46,525 nucleotides of DNA. Source: Candidatus Aminicenantota bacterium (lineage in GTDB: Bacteria; Acidobacteriota; Aminicenantia; UBA2199). The stretch is from contig JAPKZK010000067.1 of the NCBI GenBank assembly GCA_026393835.1, forward strand, positions 1 to 46,525. The letters run 5' to 3'. Each line of letters begins with the position of its first letter. Within the stretch, counting starts at the first letter, position 1. This document shows positions 32,284 through 42,015 of this stretch, one piece after another. Made by a program: the position numbers and the translations under genes. The notes under the pieces are model-generated. The model ran no database searches. It saw only the letters and a program-made list of their open reading frames with translations, and had not been told where the DNA came from.

Positions 32284-33600
32284 ATGTTGAACGATGAGAC
32301 AACCAATCACAGTTTTTTTCACCCTGCATCCAAAGCGTACCGGTTTATAGTACTGGCATTTGTATCCATGTTAACGCTGGGGTGTTACTTTGCCTATGAC
32401 ATTGTCGCTGCGATTGCAGACAGCTTAATGACAACCATGGGCGCCACGGAAAGTCAAGTGGGGTCCATGTACACGATGTATAGTATTGCGGCCATTGCGG
32501 CTGTATTTATATCGGGTTTCTTGATCGATCGCCTGGGGACCCGCAAAGGTAGTATGATATTTTCAAGCCTGGTGTTTATCGGGGCTGCAATTGTGGCCTT
32601 TGCCCCCAGTTTGCCGGTTTTATATGTGGGGCGCTTTATTTTCGGCGCCGGTTCCGAACCCCTGGTGGTGGTCCAGAGCGCCATGCTGGCCCGCTGGTTC
32701 AAAGGAAAAGAACTGGCCTTATCGTTTGGCATCGCACTGACGGTCAGCCGGGTCGGGACCCTTTTTGCGCTCAATACCGGCGAGGTTATTACCAGTCATT
32801 TCGGCAGCCCCAAGTACGCATTGGGCGCGGCCACGCTCCTTTGCCTGCTGTCGCTGCTGGCCAATGTGGTCTATGTTTTCCTGGACCGCAGGGGCGAACG
32901 GGTTTTGGGCCTGGCAGACAGCGCTTCGGGAGACAAAATCGTGTTGAAAGATATTAAATTTTTTAAACCTACTTTCTGGTATGTCACCATCCTGTGTTTG
33001 ACTTTTTATTCGGCCATCTTCCCTTTTACATCCCTTTCATTAAAATTCTTTAATGAGAAATGGGGCCTTCCCCTGGTGAGCGGCCAGGAGGGCGGTTTCC
33101 TCTACAAAGTCTTTGCCAATTTCATACATATGTTCAGCACCGCCGGCGGAGTTGCATCCATTATTATTTTTGCCTCCATGGTGTTGGCGCCTTTTGCCGG
33201 TAAATTGGTGGATAAGATCGGTAAACGCGCTACATTTATGATTTTCGGTTCATTGATAATGATCCCCAGTCACCTGCTGATGGGCGTTACCATGCTTTAC
33301 CCGGTTATTCCCATGATTATGCTGGGCGCGGCCTTTGTATTGGTCCCGGCCGCCATGTGGCCGTCTGTCCCCCTGGTGATTAAAAAGGAACATGTGGGCA
33401 CCGCCTTTGGCGTCATGACCGCCATTCAAAATATCGGCCTGGGTCTTTTTCCTTACCTGAACGGCAAATTTAGGGAAATCACAGGCTCATATACTGCCAG
33501 CCAGGTGATGTTTGCCAGCCTCGGTTTTATCGGGCTGATTTTTGCGTTCCTGTTATTGCGCGCCAATAAGAAAGAAGGAGACATTTTAGAAAAACCCTAA
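32284..33600 (+). CDS. MFS transporter
   Basis: 438 residues with about 12 transmembrane helices. The MFS loop 2-3 motif is recognisable (GFLIDRLGTRKGS), and a related one recurs in the second half (GKLVDKIGKRATFMI). Several glycine/alanine-rich helices fit the nitrate/oxalate-type antiporter branch, but the substrate cannot be named. SD AAAGGAG is clear. The TAA is followed at once by element C, which could serve as terminator. Confidence 0.9.
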   Translation: MLNDETTNHSFFHPASKAYRFIVLAFVSMLTLGCYFAYDIVAAIADSLMTTMGATESQVGSMYTMYSIAAIAAVFISGFLIDRLGTRKGSMIFSSLVFIGAAIVAFAPSLPVLYVGRFIFGAGSEPLVVVQSAMLARWFKGKELALSFGIALTVSRVGTLFALNTGEVITSHFGSPKYALGAATLLCLLSLLANVVYVFLDRRGERVLGLADSASGDKIVLKDIKFFKPTFWYVTILCLTFYSAIFPFTSLSLKFFNEKWGLPLVSGQEGGFLYKVFANFIHMFSTAGGVASIIIFASMVLAPFAGKLVDKIGKRATFMIFGSLIMIPSHLLMGVTMLYPVIPMIMLGAAFVLVPAAMWPSVPLVIKKEHVGTAFGVMTAIQNIGLGLFPYLNGKFREITGSYTASQVMFASLGFIGLIFAFLLLRANKKEGDILEKP

Positions 33601-33680
33601 CGAAAAGTTTTTGGAAGTCCGGAGAACCTCGCCCTCCGTGAGGGCTTTTTTCAAAAAGGTTCCTGGTCGCCGAAGGCAAT
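33601..33680. repeat. MITE-like palindromic element, copy C (right half)
   Basis: GAAAAGTTTTTGGAAGTCC, then an arm pair GAACC...TTTTT / AAAAAGGTTC in which the left arm is interrupted by an extra small hairpin (GCCCTC-CGT-GAGGGC), then GTCGCCGAAGGCA. It fills the whole gap between two genes. Its terminal GAAGG lies 4 bases before the ATG of the peptidase-like gene and is the only SD candidate there. Confidence 0.7.
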
Positions 33681-35912
33681 ATGAAATATAAAATCCTGAT
33701 ACCATTTTTCATCTCCTGTCTATTGGCCGCGAACTATGCCCATACCCAGGATGGGAATGCTGAAAAAAAATACCGCTGGCCCCTGGATATCAATAACGGA
33801 TACAGCTCTTCGTTCCAGGAGTTTCGTTCCAATCATTTCCACGCCGGCATCGACCTGCGCACTTTCCAGACTACCGGTCATCCTGTATATGCCATTGCCG
33901 ACGGTTGTATCGTTCGCTTGCGCATGGTGAAAACCGGGAGCGGCAAAAGCCTCTATTTGAAACATGCGGACGGGAATACCTCTGTCTATTTTCACCTGGA
34001 TAGGTTTGAGAAAAACCTCGAAACCCTGGTCAAACAGGTTCAGCAGTCCAAAGGCGTCATATATTTCGGCGATTTTTATCCCCAGGAGCCGCTGTGCTAT
34101 AAACAGGGGCAGGTGATCGCCTACTCCGGGGAAACCGGTTTCGGGTTTCCCCATCTTCACCTGGAAATCAAGGACCCCGGACAATTTACCCTTAACCCCT
34201 TCCCGTTATTGGAGTTGCCTTCCCGCGATAAGAATGCCCCGGTGTTAAAAGGGATATTATTAAGGAACCGGGGTTCCTCACCCATAAACGGCGAGATCGG
34301 GGAATTCTATTTTCCCTTCAAAAGGGATAAATATAATCATTATACCGCGCCCCGACCTTTGATTATCGCCGGCCCTTTTGACCTGGTACTGAATACCAGG
34401 GATATCACCGACAGCGGCCGGTACGCCGCGCCCTATGAAATCTCCGCCGCCATCGATGAGCACGACTATTTCGATTTGAAGTTCGACCGGTTCTCGTGGG
34501 ATGATAATAACCAGTTGGGATTTGTCTATGACATGTTGTATTCCAATGCCAGTACTTTTTATTATAATCTTTTTTCCCAGGAAGGGTTTTCCCTGGAAAG
34601 TAAAAAAATCCCCCTCCGGGGCGTCGTCGATTCCCTGGATTACGGCCCGCATAAATTAAAAATCCAGGTGAAAGATAATTATGAGAATGAGTCCACCGGG
34701 GAACTGACTTTTTACAAGATCAAGAAACCCGAATTAGAACTTTCCGGGTGCAGCGTCGCCGGGAACGAGATGCGCTTTCGCATCGAAAAACTGGAAGCGG
34801 AAGCGGCGGACGCCGTCTCCATTACTTTAAAGGACAGCCGGGAACGTACGGTATATACCGGCCAATTGAAGCAAACCGTTATTTCCCAGCCAAAAGAGTT
34901 TGTCTTAAAAGGTTCATTTGCCGGCGTCTACTTTATCGATTTTAATTTTATAAAAGAGCGAACCCCTTATTTTAAAAAACGCTTCTTATTACAGGAACAG
35001 TGGTTAAGCTCTATTACCGATATCGATTTCGAAACCTTTCTCAATCATGATGAAGTGTTCATTAAAATCCTCAGTCCCGCTTTGGCCCCCGACAATTTAC
35101 GTTTAACCGTGGTCCAGGGGCCGGAATCCAGGGAAGTAAACGCCGAATCCAGCGCCGGTTCCATTTACTTTCGCTTTACCCCTTTGAATTTTACCAATAA
35201 AGTCCTGCTGAATTTTGCCCTTTACAAAGGGGACGAAAAAGTCGCGGAAATTCAAAAGTCGATGGCCCTGGTCTATCTTAAGAAAGGGGAGACGCAAGAT
35301 TTCAAATATGAAGAATTCGGCGCCGAATTCGAAACCAGGGCCGTATATGAACCCAGGGCGCTGCTGATGGAGGAAAAGAATTTCCCTTCCGAATACCCGG
35401 TTTTATCCAGGCAGATTAGTTTATCCCCTTATTACTTTGCTTTCCTGGATACGGTTAATTATACCTTTCAAAAAGACCTCCCCAATCCCCAACAGGTAGG
35501 AATATTCAAATACGAGGTCAGGCTCAAACGATGGTCTTACAAGAACACGATTTATGACAGCGCCGCTAAAACCTATCGACATACGGCCTTAACATCGGGC
35601 GTATACGCCCTGCTGCGGGACATCTTTCCGCCGCGGGTTTTCTTGAGGAAGCCCCGGTCGCAGCACAGGGGGGCCCTCGGGCGGTTGGATATCGCCATGA
35701 CCGATGGCGGCAAAGGCATTAATGACGATACCTTAAAAGTGCGTTTGAACGGCGTCTTGCTGGATGTGGACTATGACCCCGATTGGCGGGCCGTCTATAT
35801 TGAAGATGAAAATTTAAGGCCGCTCAAAATAGGGAAAAATGTATTGGAAGTGGAAGTGAGAGATTACGCCTGGAATAAAACCGCCAGGACCTTTACGTTT
35901 AACTTAAAATAA
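33681..35912 (+). CDS. M23-family (LytM-type) metallopeptidase-like envelope protein
   Basis: 743 residues. A signal peptide (residues 1-22) leads to a LytM domain (about 33-175) with HFHAGID (His54, Asp58) and the closing HLHLE (His158, His160), the zinc ligands of the family. Most likely it cleaves or binds peptidoglycan. The long C-terminal part (about 200-743) looks like several beta-sandwich repeats with no motif I can name. The SD comes from the end of repeat copy C. Confidence 0.85.
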   Translation: MKYKILIPFFISCLLAANYAHTQDGNAEKKYRWPLDINNGYSSSFQEFRSNHFHAGIDLRTFQTTGHPVYAIADGCIVRLRMVKTGSGKSLYLKHADGNTSVYFHLDRFEKNLETLVKQVQQSKGVIYFGDFYPQEPLCYKQGQVIAYSGETGFGFPHLHLEIKDPGQFTLNPFPLLELPSRDKNAPVLKGILLRNRGSSPINGEIGEFYFPFKRDKYNHYTAPRPLIIAGPFDLVLNTRDITDSGRYAAPYEISAAIDEHDYFDLKFDRFSWDDNNQLGFVYDMLYSNASTFYYNLFSQEGFSLESKKIPLRGVVDSLDYGPHKLKIQVKDNYENESTGELTFYKIKKPELELSGCSVAGNEMRFRIEKLEAEAADAVSITLKDSRERTVYTGQLKQTVISQPKEFVLKGSFAGVYFIDFNFIKERTPYFKKRFLLQEQWLSSITDIDFETFLNHDEVFIKILSPALAPDNLRLTVVQGPESREVNAESSAGSIYFRFTPLNFTNKVLLNFALYKGDEKVAEIQKSMALVYLKKGETQDFKYEEFGAEFETRAVYEPRALLMEEKNFPSEYPVLSRQISLSPYYFAFLDTVNYTFQKDLPNPQQVGIFKYEVRLKRWSYKNTIYDSAAKTYRHTALTSGVYALLRDIFPPRVFLRKPRSQHRGALGRLDIAMTDGGKGINDDTLKVRLNGVLLDVDYDPDWRAVYIEDENLRPLKIGKNVLEVEVRDYAWNKTARTFTFNLK

Positions 35913-36126
<214 letters not shown>

Positions 36127-36834
36127 TTATTTGCATGCTTGATGAACTGCCGCGGCCCCAAATAGAAATCGTTGATAGGCGACGGTTTTAAACCCGGCTT
36201 CATATAATATGGATTCCAGTTCCGGGGCCGGATAAAAAGAACGGATGGAAGAGGAAAGATAAGCGTAACTGGATTCCGAACCGGATATCAACCAACCGAT
36301 GGGTTTGACCGTTAATTTGACATAGAGATGAAAGAACCATCGTATGATCTTCAGGCGCGGTTGGCTGGTTTCCAGGTTAAAGAAGCATCCGCCGGGTTTC
36401 AGTACCCGGTGAAATTCCCGGAAAGCCTGCAGCAGATGTCCTTGCTTCGCGTCCAGGTTGCGGGTGGCAAAGGAAATGGTAATGGCGTCGAAGGAGTTGT
36501 CGGCAAAAGGAAGTAGGAGGGCGTCGGCAAGGGTAAAGGAGATGGTGGCGATTCCTTTTTCATGGATTTTGGCGGCGGCCTGTGTCAACATTTGCGGCGA
36601 GAAATCCGCGGCAATGATGCGGTTGGGGTAGGGGAGTCGGCGGCTTAGATCGATGGCGGTCTGGCCCGTGCCGCTGCAAATATCTAAAAATAGCCCGGGT
36701 TCGCGGCTGCTTTTTACCGCCGACGCGGCGGCTTTCTTGCGCCAGCGGGCATCCATTCCCAGTGTCAGGATGCTGTTGATTAATTCGTAAGAGCCCCAGA
36801 TGCGGGTGTAAAATCTCTGTATTCCTTTATTCAT
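36127..36834 (-). CDS. ubiE: Menaquinone/ubiquinone C-methyltransferase
   Basis: 235 residues of the UbiE/MenG family. SAM motif I is LFLDICSGTGQTAIDLS (about 47-63), motif II lies in DNSFDAITISFATRNL, and motif III is FHRVLKPGGCFFNLE. YAYLSSSIRSFYPAPEL is the family-typical later segment. It probably methylates demethylmenaquinone, since the rest of the window suggests an anaerobe. No other quinone gene is adjacent. Confidence 0.9.
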   Translation of the reverse strand: MNKGIQRFYTRIWGSYELINSILTLGMDARWRKKAAASAVKSSREPGLFLDICSGTGQTAIDLSRRLPYPNRIIAADFSPQMLTQAAAKIHEKGIATISFTLADALLLPFADNSFDAITISFATRNLDAKQGHLLQAFREFHRVLKPGGCFFNLETSQPRLKIIRWFFHLYVKLTVKPIGWLISGSESSYAYLSSSIRSFYPAPELESILYEAGFKTVAYQRFLFGAAAVHQACK

Positions 36835-37057
36835 GACTCATTAATTTTCCTTAGTTCATCTTGCATCTCCCGCCAGTGATTCATTTTGGCTATTCATCGT
36901 TCATCGTTCATCATTCATCATTCATCATTCACCGGGAGACAGCCATTTGAATTGGTATTATACCATAATTTAAATATGGAACTGCGGATTTTGAGTTTTT
37001 ATATTTTTATTATGGCGTTGTCTTTACATTGGCGCGGTAATTTTATACAATATTCAT
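36835..37057. other. Intergenic region with ATTCATC repeats and a divergent promoter
   Basis: ATTCATC/GTTCATC heptamers at 36892-36930. The rest is AT-rich spacer leading to the promoter at 37023-37051. No gene seen. Confidence 0.5.
37023..37051 (+). promoter_or_regulatory. Predicted promoter, possibly giving a leaderless mRNA
   Basis: TTTACA, 17-bp spacer, TACAAT. The -10 box ends 6 bases before the ATG at 37058, so the expected transcription start is at or next to the start codon. No SD is present. Confidence 0.5.
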
Positions 37058-37754
37058 ATGAGCAAGATGAAATCCTTTTACCGATTAGAAATGTTGGTCC
37101 TGGGATTGTTTGCCCTGGGCCTGTTGATTGGCGTCGCGTTGTATTTCATCGATTCGTCGGCTTTTTCAACTTACGTCGAGGAAGACGGCGTCGTCGAATG
37201 GACCACTGTCGTCGCCCTGGTTTCTTGCGCGGCGATAAATATACTGAGGTTCTTCCGCCTGAGAAAACAAAAAACAAAACTATTTTTAGGCATCTTACTG
37301 GCGGCAAGCCTGGCGCTTCTTTTCGGCGTAGGGGAAGAACTCTCATGGGGACAGCGCATATTCAAATTCGAAAGCGGCGATTTCTTTAATACTTATAATA
37401 CCGAGAAAGAAGTCAATCTCCATAACCTCCAGTTCGGCCCCGTGAAACTGGATAAACTCATTTTCAGTCTGCTGCTTTCCATCCTCATTTGCGTGTACAT
37501 TTTTGCGCTGCCGGTTTTATATCGCCTGCTCAAGATAGTAAAGCAATGGGTGGATGACCTGGCCATCCCGGTGCTGCAAAATTACCAGTTGATCGCTTTT
37601 GGCGCCTTGATTATCGCCATCGGCGTCATCCATGACATGCGGAAATGGGAACTCCTGGAAATGTGCGCCGTACTCCTGCTCCTGGTTATTCTCCTGGACC
37701 CCCTGAACAAAGAAATTTACATGAGACCCCAAAAGACCGAAAATGGGAAGGTGA

Positions 37755-37762
<8 letters not shown>
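37058..37762 (+). CDS. Six-helix integral membrane protein, function unknown
   Basis: 234 residues with about six transmembrane helices. A conserved-looking GVGEELSWGQRIF at the end of helix 3 is followed by a periplasmic or cytoplasmic loop with FNTYNTEKEVNLHNLQ. Acidic residues inside the membrane suggest an enzyme or transporter, but no family can be named. There is no SD. The promoter position suggests leaderless translation, or a start at Met4. It overlaps the next gene by 8 bases. Confidence 0.8.
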
Positions 37763-38932
<1,170 letters not shown>

Positions 38933-38933
38933 A

Positions 38934-39587
38934 ATGAGTTATGAATTTTCGTTTTTATTTCCTTTTTTATTGGTAATGTTTGCCGGGCAGTGGATTCTCC
39001 AGCGGATGGGGAAATCGTTGTATGGGTGGCGGGCAACGTCTATCATCGGTATTATTTCTTTATTGGTGTGTATTGCGCCGGTGGGGGGTATCCCGTTGGC
39101 CCGGTGGCTTATCAGTTTGAATGCTAATTTTTCCATTCCATTAACCGTGGTTTTGTTTGTCGGGGTGTGGGAAAAGGCAGGGGGAAAGGTATTGTTTGAT
39201 AGGAAAACGTTATCCGGTTTTTGGCTATTCGGTATCGTAATGGGGTTATTGCTTTATCCCATGGCGTTGGGGTTGGGGTGGTATGATCCCTATTCGTTGG
39301 GGTGGAAGTTTTCGCTGCTATTTGTTGTGATGATGGTATTAACCATTTTCTTGCTTTTGAAGAGGAACCCATTGGGAATCGTGTTGATGTTGTGCATTTT
39401 GGCGTATCATTTACGTTTGTTGGAATCGCCCAATTTCTGGGACTATCTTATCGACCCGTTTTTTGTGATAATATCTTGTACCAAAAACCTTTTCGAGAAA
39501 AGGTTTCTGGACTTCCAAAAGCTTTTGATAATAAACCTTACCAGAAGTTTTAGGAGGTGTCGGAACCCTTTTTCAAAAGGGTTCTGA
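38934..39587 (+). CDS. Membrane protein with repeat-encoded C-terminus
   Basis: 217 residues. Residues 1-180 form about six transmembrane helices (SFLFPFLLVMFAGQWIL, SIIGIISLLVCIAPVG and others) and could be an intact small membrane protein of unknown function. From about residue 182 the frame runs into repeat copy D, and the last 36 residues (with KRFLDFQKLL and RNPFSKGF) are encoded by it. The native stop has therefore probably been lost. No SD is visible, because the start abuts the heptamer repeat. Confidence 0.65.
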   Translation: MSYEFSFLFPFLLVMFAGQWILQRMGKSLYGWRATSIIGIISLLVCIAPVGGIPLARWLISLNANFSIPLTVVLFVGVWEKAGGKVLFDRKTLSGFWLFGIVMGLLLYPMALGLGWYDPYSLGWKFSLLFVVMMVLTIFLLLKRNPLGIVLMLCILAYHLRLLESPNFWDYLIDPFFVIISCTKNLFEKRFLDFQKLLIINLTRSFRRCRNPFSKGF

Positions 39588-39590
39588 CAA
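39478..39590. repeat. MITE-like palindromic element, copy D
   Basis: Two facing halves, as in copy B. The left hairpin is AAACCTTTTC-GA-GAAAAGGTTT, the centre CTTCCAAAAGCTTTTGATAA, and the right hairpin GAACCCTTTT-TC-AAAAGGGTTC. Both arms of each stem have changed together relative to copy B, so pairing is kept. The terminal CCGCCGGAGGCA is missing. It lies just upstream of the pylT promoter and overlaps the preceding ORF. Confidence 0.75.
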
Positions 39591-39597
39591 TTTTTCA

Positions 39598-39626
39598 TTG
39601 ACAAATAATCAATATTGTTTTAAGAT
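39598..39626 (+). promoter_or_regulatory. Predicted promoter of pylT and the pyl operon
   Basis: TTGACA, 17-bp spacer, TAAGAT, about 28 bases before the tRNA-Pyl 5' end. The -35 is perfect. No other strong promoter is seen before pylSc, so it may drive the operon as well. Confidence 0.6.
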
Positions 39627-39654
39627 ATTTTCCCATGGACACATATGAGCGAAT

Positions 39655-39725
39655 GGGGAGTGGATCGAACGTTGATCGCAGGGACTCTAAATTCCTGCAG
39701 CCGGGTGCAACCCCCGGACTCCTCG
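39655..39725 (+). tRNA. pylT: tRNA-Pyl (CUA, amber suppressor)
   Basis: All hallmarks of tRNA-Pyl are visible. The acceptor stem is GGGGAGT/ACTCCTC. A single base separates it from a short D arm GATC-GAACGTT-GATC lacking the GG of normal D loops. The long anticodon stem is CAGGGA-CTCTAAA-TTCCTG with anticodon CUA. The variable loop is tiny, and the T arm CCGGG-TGCAACC-CCCGG lacks the TTC. The discriminator is G. CCA is not encoded at the expected place. It resembles bacterial (Desulfitobacterium-type) tRNA-Pyl and reads UAG with pyrrolysine. Confidence 0.93.
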
Positions 39726-39744
39726 CTGCCATAAAAAGGCCGCG

Positions 39745-39822
39745 GTGATGTAGGGGTTTGATTCATCAAACCCAATAGATGAACACCTGTGTGGGGCTTG
39801 ATAAATCAAACCCCTACAGATA
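39745..39822. repeat. Inverted repeats between pylT and pylSc
   Basis: TGTAGGGGTTTGATT is matched by its exact complement AATCAAACCCCTACA about 57 bases away. Inside are two small hairpins: GGGTTTGAT-TC-ATCAAACCC and GGGGCTTGATAAATCAAACCCC. It could be a mobile palindrome or an RNA processing/attenuation element between the tRNA and the synthetase mRNA. Confidence 0.65.
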
Positions 39823-39884
39823 AATCAAACGCCCTCTCTTGGTGTGCCGTCTCTTGGTGGCAAAGCTTTTATAAGGTATTGATA

Positions 39885-40736
39885 ATGACAAAGATTAAAT
39901 GGTCTGAAGTGCAACTACACCGCTTGAAAGAACTGGACGCGGCCCCGGATGAACAAGATCAGGAATTCAACAGTACTGCTGAACGCGACCGGGCGTTCCA
40001 TCTCCTGGAAACAGGGCTCATTCGGAACGCCCGGTCCCATTTAAGAGAACTTCGTGAAAAATATCTCCGCCCCTCCTTATGCCGCCTGGAAAGCGTGCTG
40101 GTAGAAACGCTTACCGGCCGGGGGTTTGTCCAGGTGGTTACCCCCACTATTATGTCCAGGGCGCACCTGGCGAAAATGACCATCGCTGAAAAGCATCCGC
40201 TTTATTCCCAGGTATACTGGTTGGATAAAGACAAATGCCTGCGCCCCATGCTGGCGCCCCATTTGTACTATGTATTGAAAGACCTGCTGCGGTTGTGGGA
40301 GAATCCCGTGCGCATCTTTGAAGTCGGTTCCTGTTTCCGGAAAGAGTCGCAAGGCGCGCAGCATTCGTCGGAGTTTACCATGCTCAACCTGGTGGAGATG
40401 GGTTTACCCGCGGACCAATGCCGTCCCCGGTTGGAAGAACTGGCGTTACTGGTAACCCGCGCCGCCGGACTGGAGAAATACACGCTTGAAACCGAAACCT
40501 CCGCTGTCTACGGCGAAACCATCGATGTGGTGGTTGAGACGCCGGCAGGTAAAATAGAAATCGGTTCCGCCGCCATGGGGCCGCACCCCCTGGATGCCGC
40601 CTGGAAAATCACTGTAGCCTGGATGGGCATCGGTTTCGGCCTGGAACGTTTGTTAATGGTCAAAGAAAAAAGCCCGAACCTGGCCAAAATGGGCAGAAGC
40701 CTGTCATACCTCGATGGGATACGATTGAATATTTGA
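39885..40736 (+). CDS. pylSc: Pyrrolysyl-tRNA synthetase, catalytic domain (PylSc)
   Basis: 283 residues of class II synthetase equivalent to the C-terminal half of archaeal PylRS, the split arrangement of bacteria. Visible: CLRPMLAPHLYYVL (pyrrolysine pocket helix), motif 2 IFEVGSCFRKES, EFTMLNLVEMG (pocket Asn kept; the Cys of the methanogen enzyme is Val here), AVYGETIDV (the mobile Tyr) and motif 3 GIGFGLERLLMVK. It attaches pyrrolysine to tRNA-Pyl. The ATG at 39885 follows AAGG. A longer frame from 39789 runs back into the palindromic spacer and is rejected. Confidence 0.95.
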   Translation: MTKIKWSEVQLHRLKELDAAPDEQDQEFNSTAERDRAFHLLETGLIRNARSHLRELREKYLRPSLCRLESVLVETLTGRGFVQVVTPTIMSRAHLAKMTIAEKHPLYSQVYWLDKDKCLRPMLAPHLYYVLKDLLRLWENPVRIFEVGSCFRKESQGAQHSSEFTMLNLVEMGLPADQCRPRLEELALLVTRAAGLEKYTLETETSAVYGETIDVVVETPAGKIEIGSAAMGPHPLDAAWKITVAWMGIGFGLERLLMVKEKSPNLAKMGRSLSYLDGIRLNI

Positions 40737-40744
40737 GGGAGATG

Positions 40745-40800
40745 CGATAAGAAGGTGAGAAGGTAAGATGGTGAGAAGGTGAGAGAAGAAAAAAAAAGGA
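40745..40800. repeat. Purine-rich GGTGAGAA repeat between pylSc and pylB
   Basis: Imperfect repeats of AGAAGGTGAGAAGGTAAG ending in an A-rich tract. The complement of this motif (CTTCTCACC) occurs at 23338-23375. It contains SD-like AGG/GAGG words but none at correct spacing for pylB. Confidence 0.5.
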
Positions 40801-40825
40801 AAAAACAGGGGTTAATGGTTAGCAA

Positions 40826-41926
40826 ATGAATATCGCTGAACAGGGACGCAGATTAGAGAACATATTGGAGAAAGCGCGGCGGTATGAAGCGCTGACCGAG
40901 GAAGATATCGTATTTATATTACAACTTCGGCAGGGGGATTTGATTGATAAACTTTTCAGTGCTGCCAGGGAGATGCGCGGCATTCATTTCCAGGATAAGA
41001 TTTTTTTATATGGGTTCCTTTATATCAGTACTTATTGTCGGAATAATTGTACCTTTTGTTTTTACCGCACCGCCAACAACCGGTCGCTGCGGTATCGAAA
41101 AGAAGAATCCGAGGTAGTAGCAGCGGCCACGGCGCTGGCCCGGTCCGGCGTCCATCTTATCGATCTGACCATGGGCGAAGACCCGGAGCTTTTTAATGAC
41201 CGGGAGCATGGGTTTGACGCTCTTATCCGGTTGGTTCGGAAGATAACGGAAGTTACCCGGTTGCCTGTGATGGTTTCGCCTGGGGCTGTACCGGGGCCTG
41301 TGTTGGAAAGTTTAGCCCAGGCCGGGGCCGTGTGGTATGCGTGTTACCAGGAAACCCATAACCCGGTTTTATTTGAGCGGCTGCGGCCCGGTCAGGATTA
41401 TCAAGCCCGGTTTAATGCGAAGTTAATAGCGCATGCTTATGGTCTTTTAACCGAGGAGGGGATATTGGTCGGGGTAGGGGAGACATCGGCGGATATAGCG
41501 CATTCGATTGAAGCAATGCGTACCCTGGGGGCGGAACAGGTGCGGGCCATGAAGTTTGTGCCGCGGGAGGGGACGCCGATGGAGGGTTATCCGTCGCCTG
41601 ATCCTTTAGCTGAATTATTAATTATTGCGGTGTTGCGGCTTGTGTTCCCTGGGCGACTTATCCCCGCCACGTTGGATGTAGAAGGTTTGGCGGGGTTGGA
41701 GCGCAGGCTTGAGGCGGGGGCCAATGTGGTGACGTCGATTGTGCCGCCTCGGCAGGGGTTAGCGGGGGTAGCGCAGAGTTTTTTAGATATCGATGATGCG
41801 CGGCGAACGGTGGACAGTGTGTTGCCGGTGTTGGAGAAATGCGGTTTAAAACCGGCTACAGTAGAAGAATATCAAAAATTTTGTGGGGGTCCAGGGGCCC
41901 CGCGGCGCGGGGGACCTAATAATTAA
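40826..41926 (+). CDS. pylB: Methylornithine synthase PylB
   Basis: 366 residues, a radical SAM mutase that converts L-lysine to (3R)-3-methyl-D-ornithine. The cluster motif is CRNNCTFCFYR (CxxxCxxC, about residue 72). PGAVPGPVLESLAQAGAVWY, YACYQETHN and VRAMKFVPREGTP are typical of the PylB/BioB-like barrel. The last about 15 residues (FCGGPGAPRRGGPNN) are encoded by the start of repeat copy E and look like an added tail. The SD is weak. All catalytic elements are present. Confidence 0.95.
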   Translation: MNIAEQGRRLENILEKARRYEALTEEDIVFILQLRQGDLIDKLFSAAREMRGIHFQDKIFLYGFLYISTYCRNNCTFCFYRTANNRSLRYRKEESEVVAAATALARSGVHLIDLTMGEDPELFNDREHGFDALIRLVRKITEVTRLPVMVSPGAVPGPVLESLAQAGAVWYACYQETHNPVLFERLRPGQDYQARFNAKLIAHAYGLLTEEGILVGVGETSADIAHSIEAMRTLGAEQVRAMKFVPREGTPMEGYPSPDPLAELLIIAVLRLVFPGRLIPATLDVEGLAGLERRLEAGANVVTSIVPPRQGLAGVAQSFLDIDDARRTVDSVLPVLEKCGLKPATVEEYQKFCGGPGAPRRGGPNN

Positions 41927-42015
41927 GGTGCAGAGCCAGATGAAGCAGCAAATTAAAACCTCCCGTGGGAGTTCTACAAATAGGGTGCACGCGCCGCGTG
42001 CCCGCCGGAGGCAAA
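41872..42015. repeat. MITE-like palindromic element, degenerate copy E, at the pylB-pylC junction
   Basis: It starts AAAAATTTTGTGGGGGTCCAG, matching the inner part of copy B on its other strand, and ends CCCGCCGGAGGCA, the element terminus. The middle is replaced by other sequence with GC-rich inverted words (GGGGCCCCGCGGCGCGGGG). The left end encodes the pylB C-terminus. The right end supplies GGAGG four bases before the pylC ATG. Confidence 0.6.

Noticed and set aside
31903..33600. RiPP biosynthetic locus built on the PqqD-like gene
   Set aside because: No radical SAM, precursor peptide or peptidase gene belongs to the unit; the M23-like gene is a separate envelope protein.
39789..39884. 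N-terminal extension of PylSc from an upstream in-frame start
   Set aside because: It is encoded by the inverted-repeat spacer. The ATG at 39885 has a better SD and matches the family start.
41965..42015. N-terminal extension of PylC from an upstream GTG
   Set aside because: Encoded by degenerate repeat copy E; the conserved Rossmann start begins at 42016.
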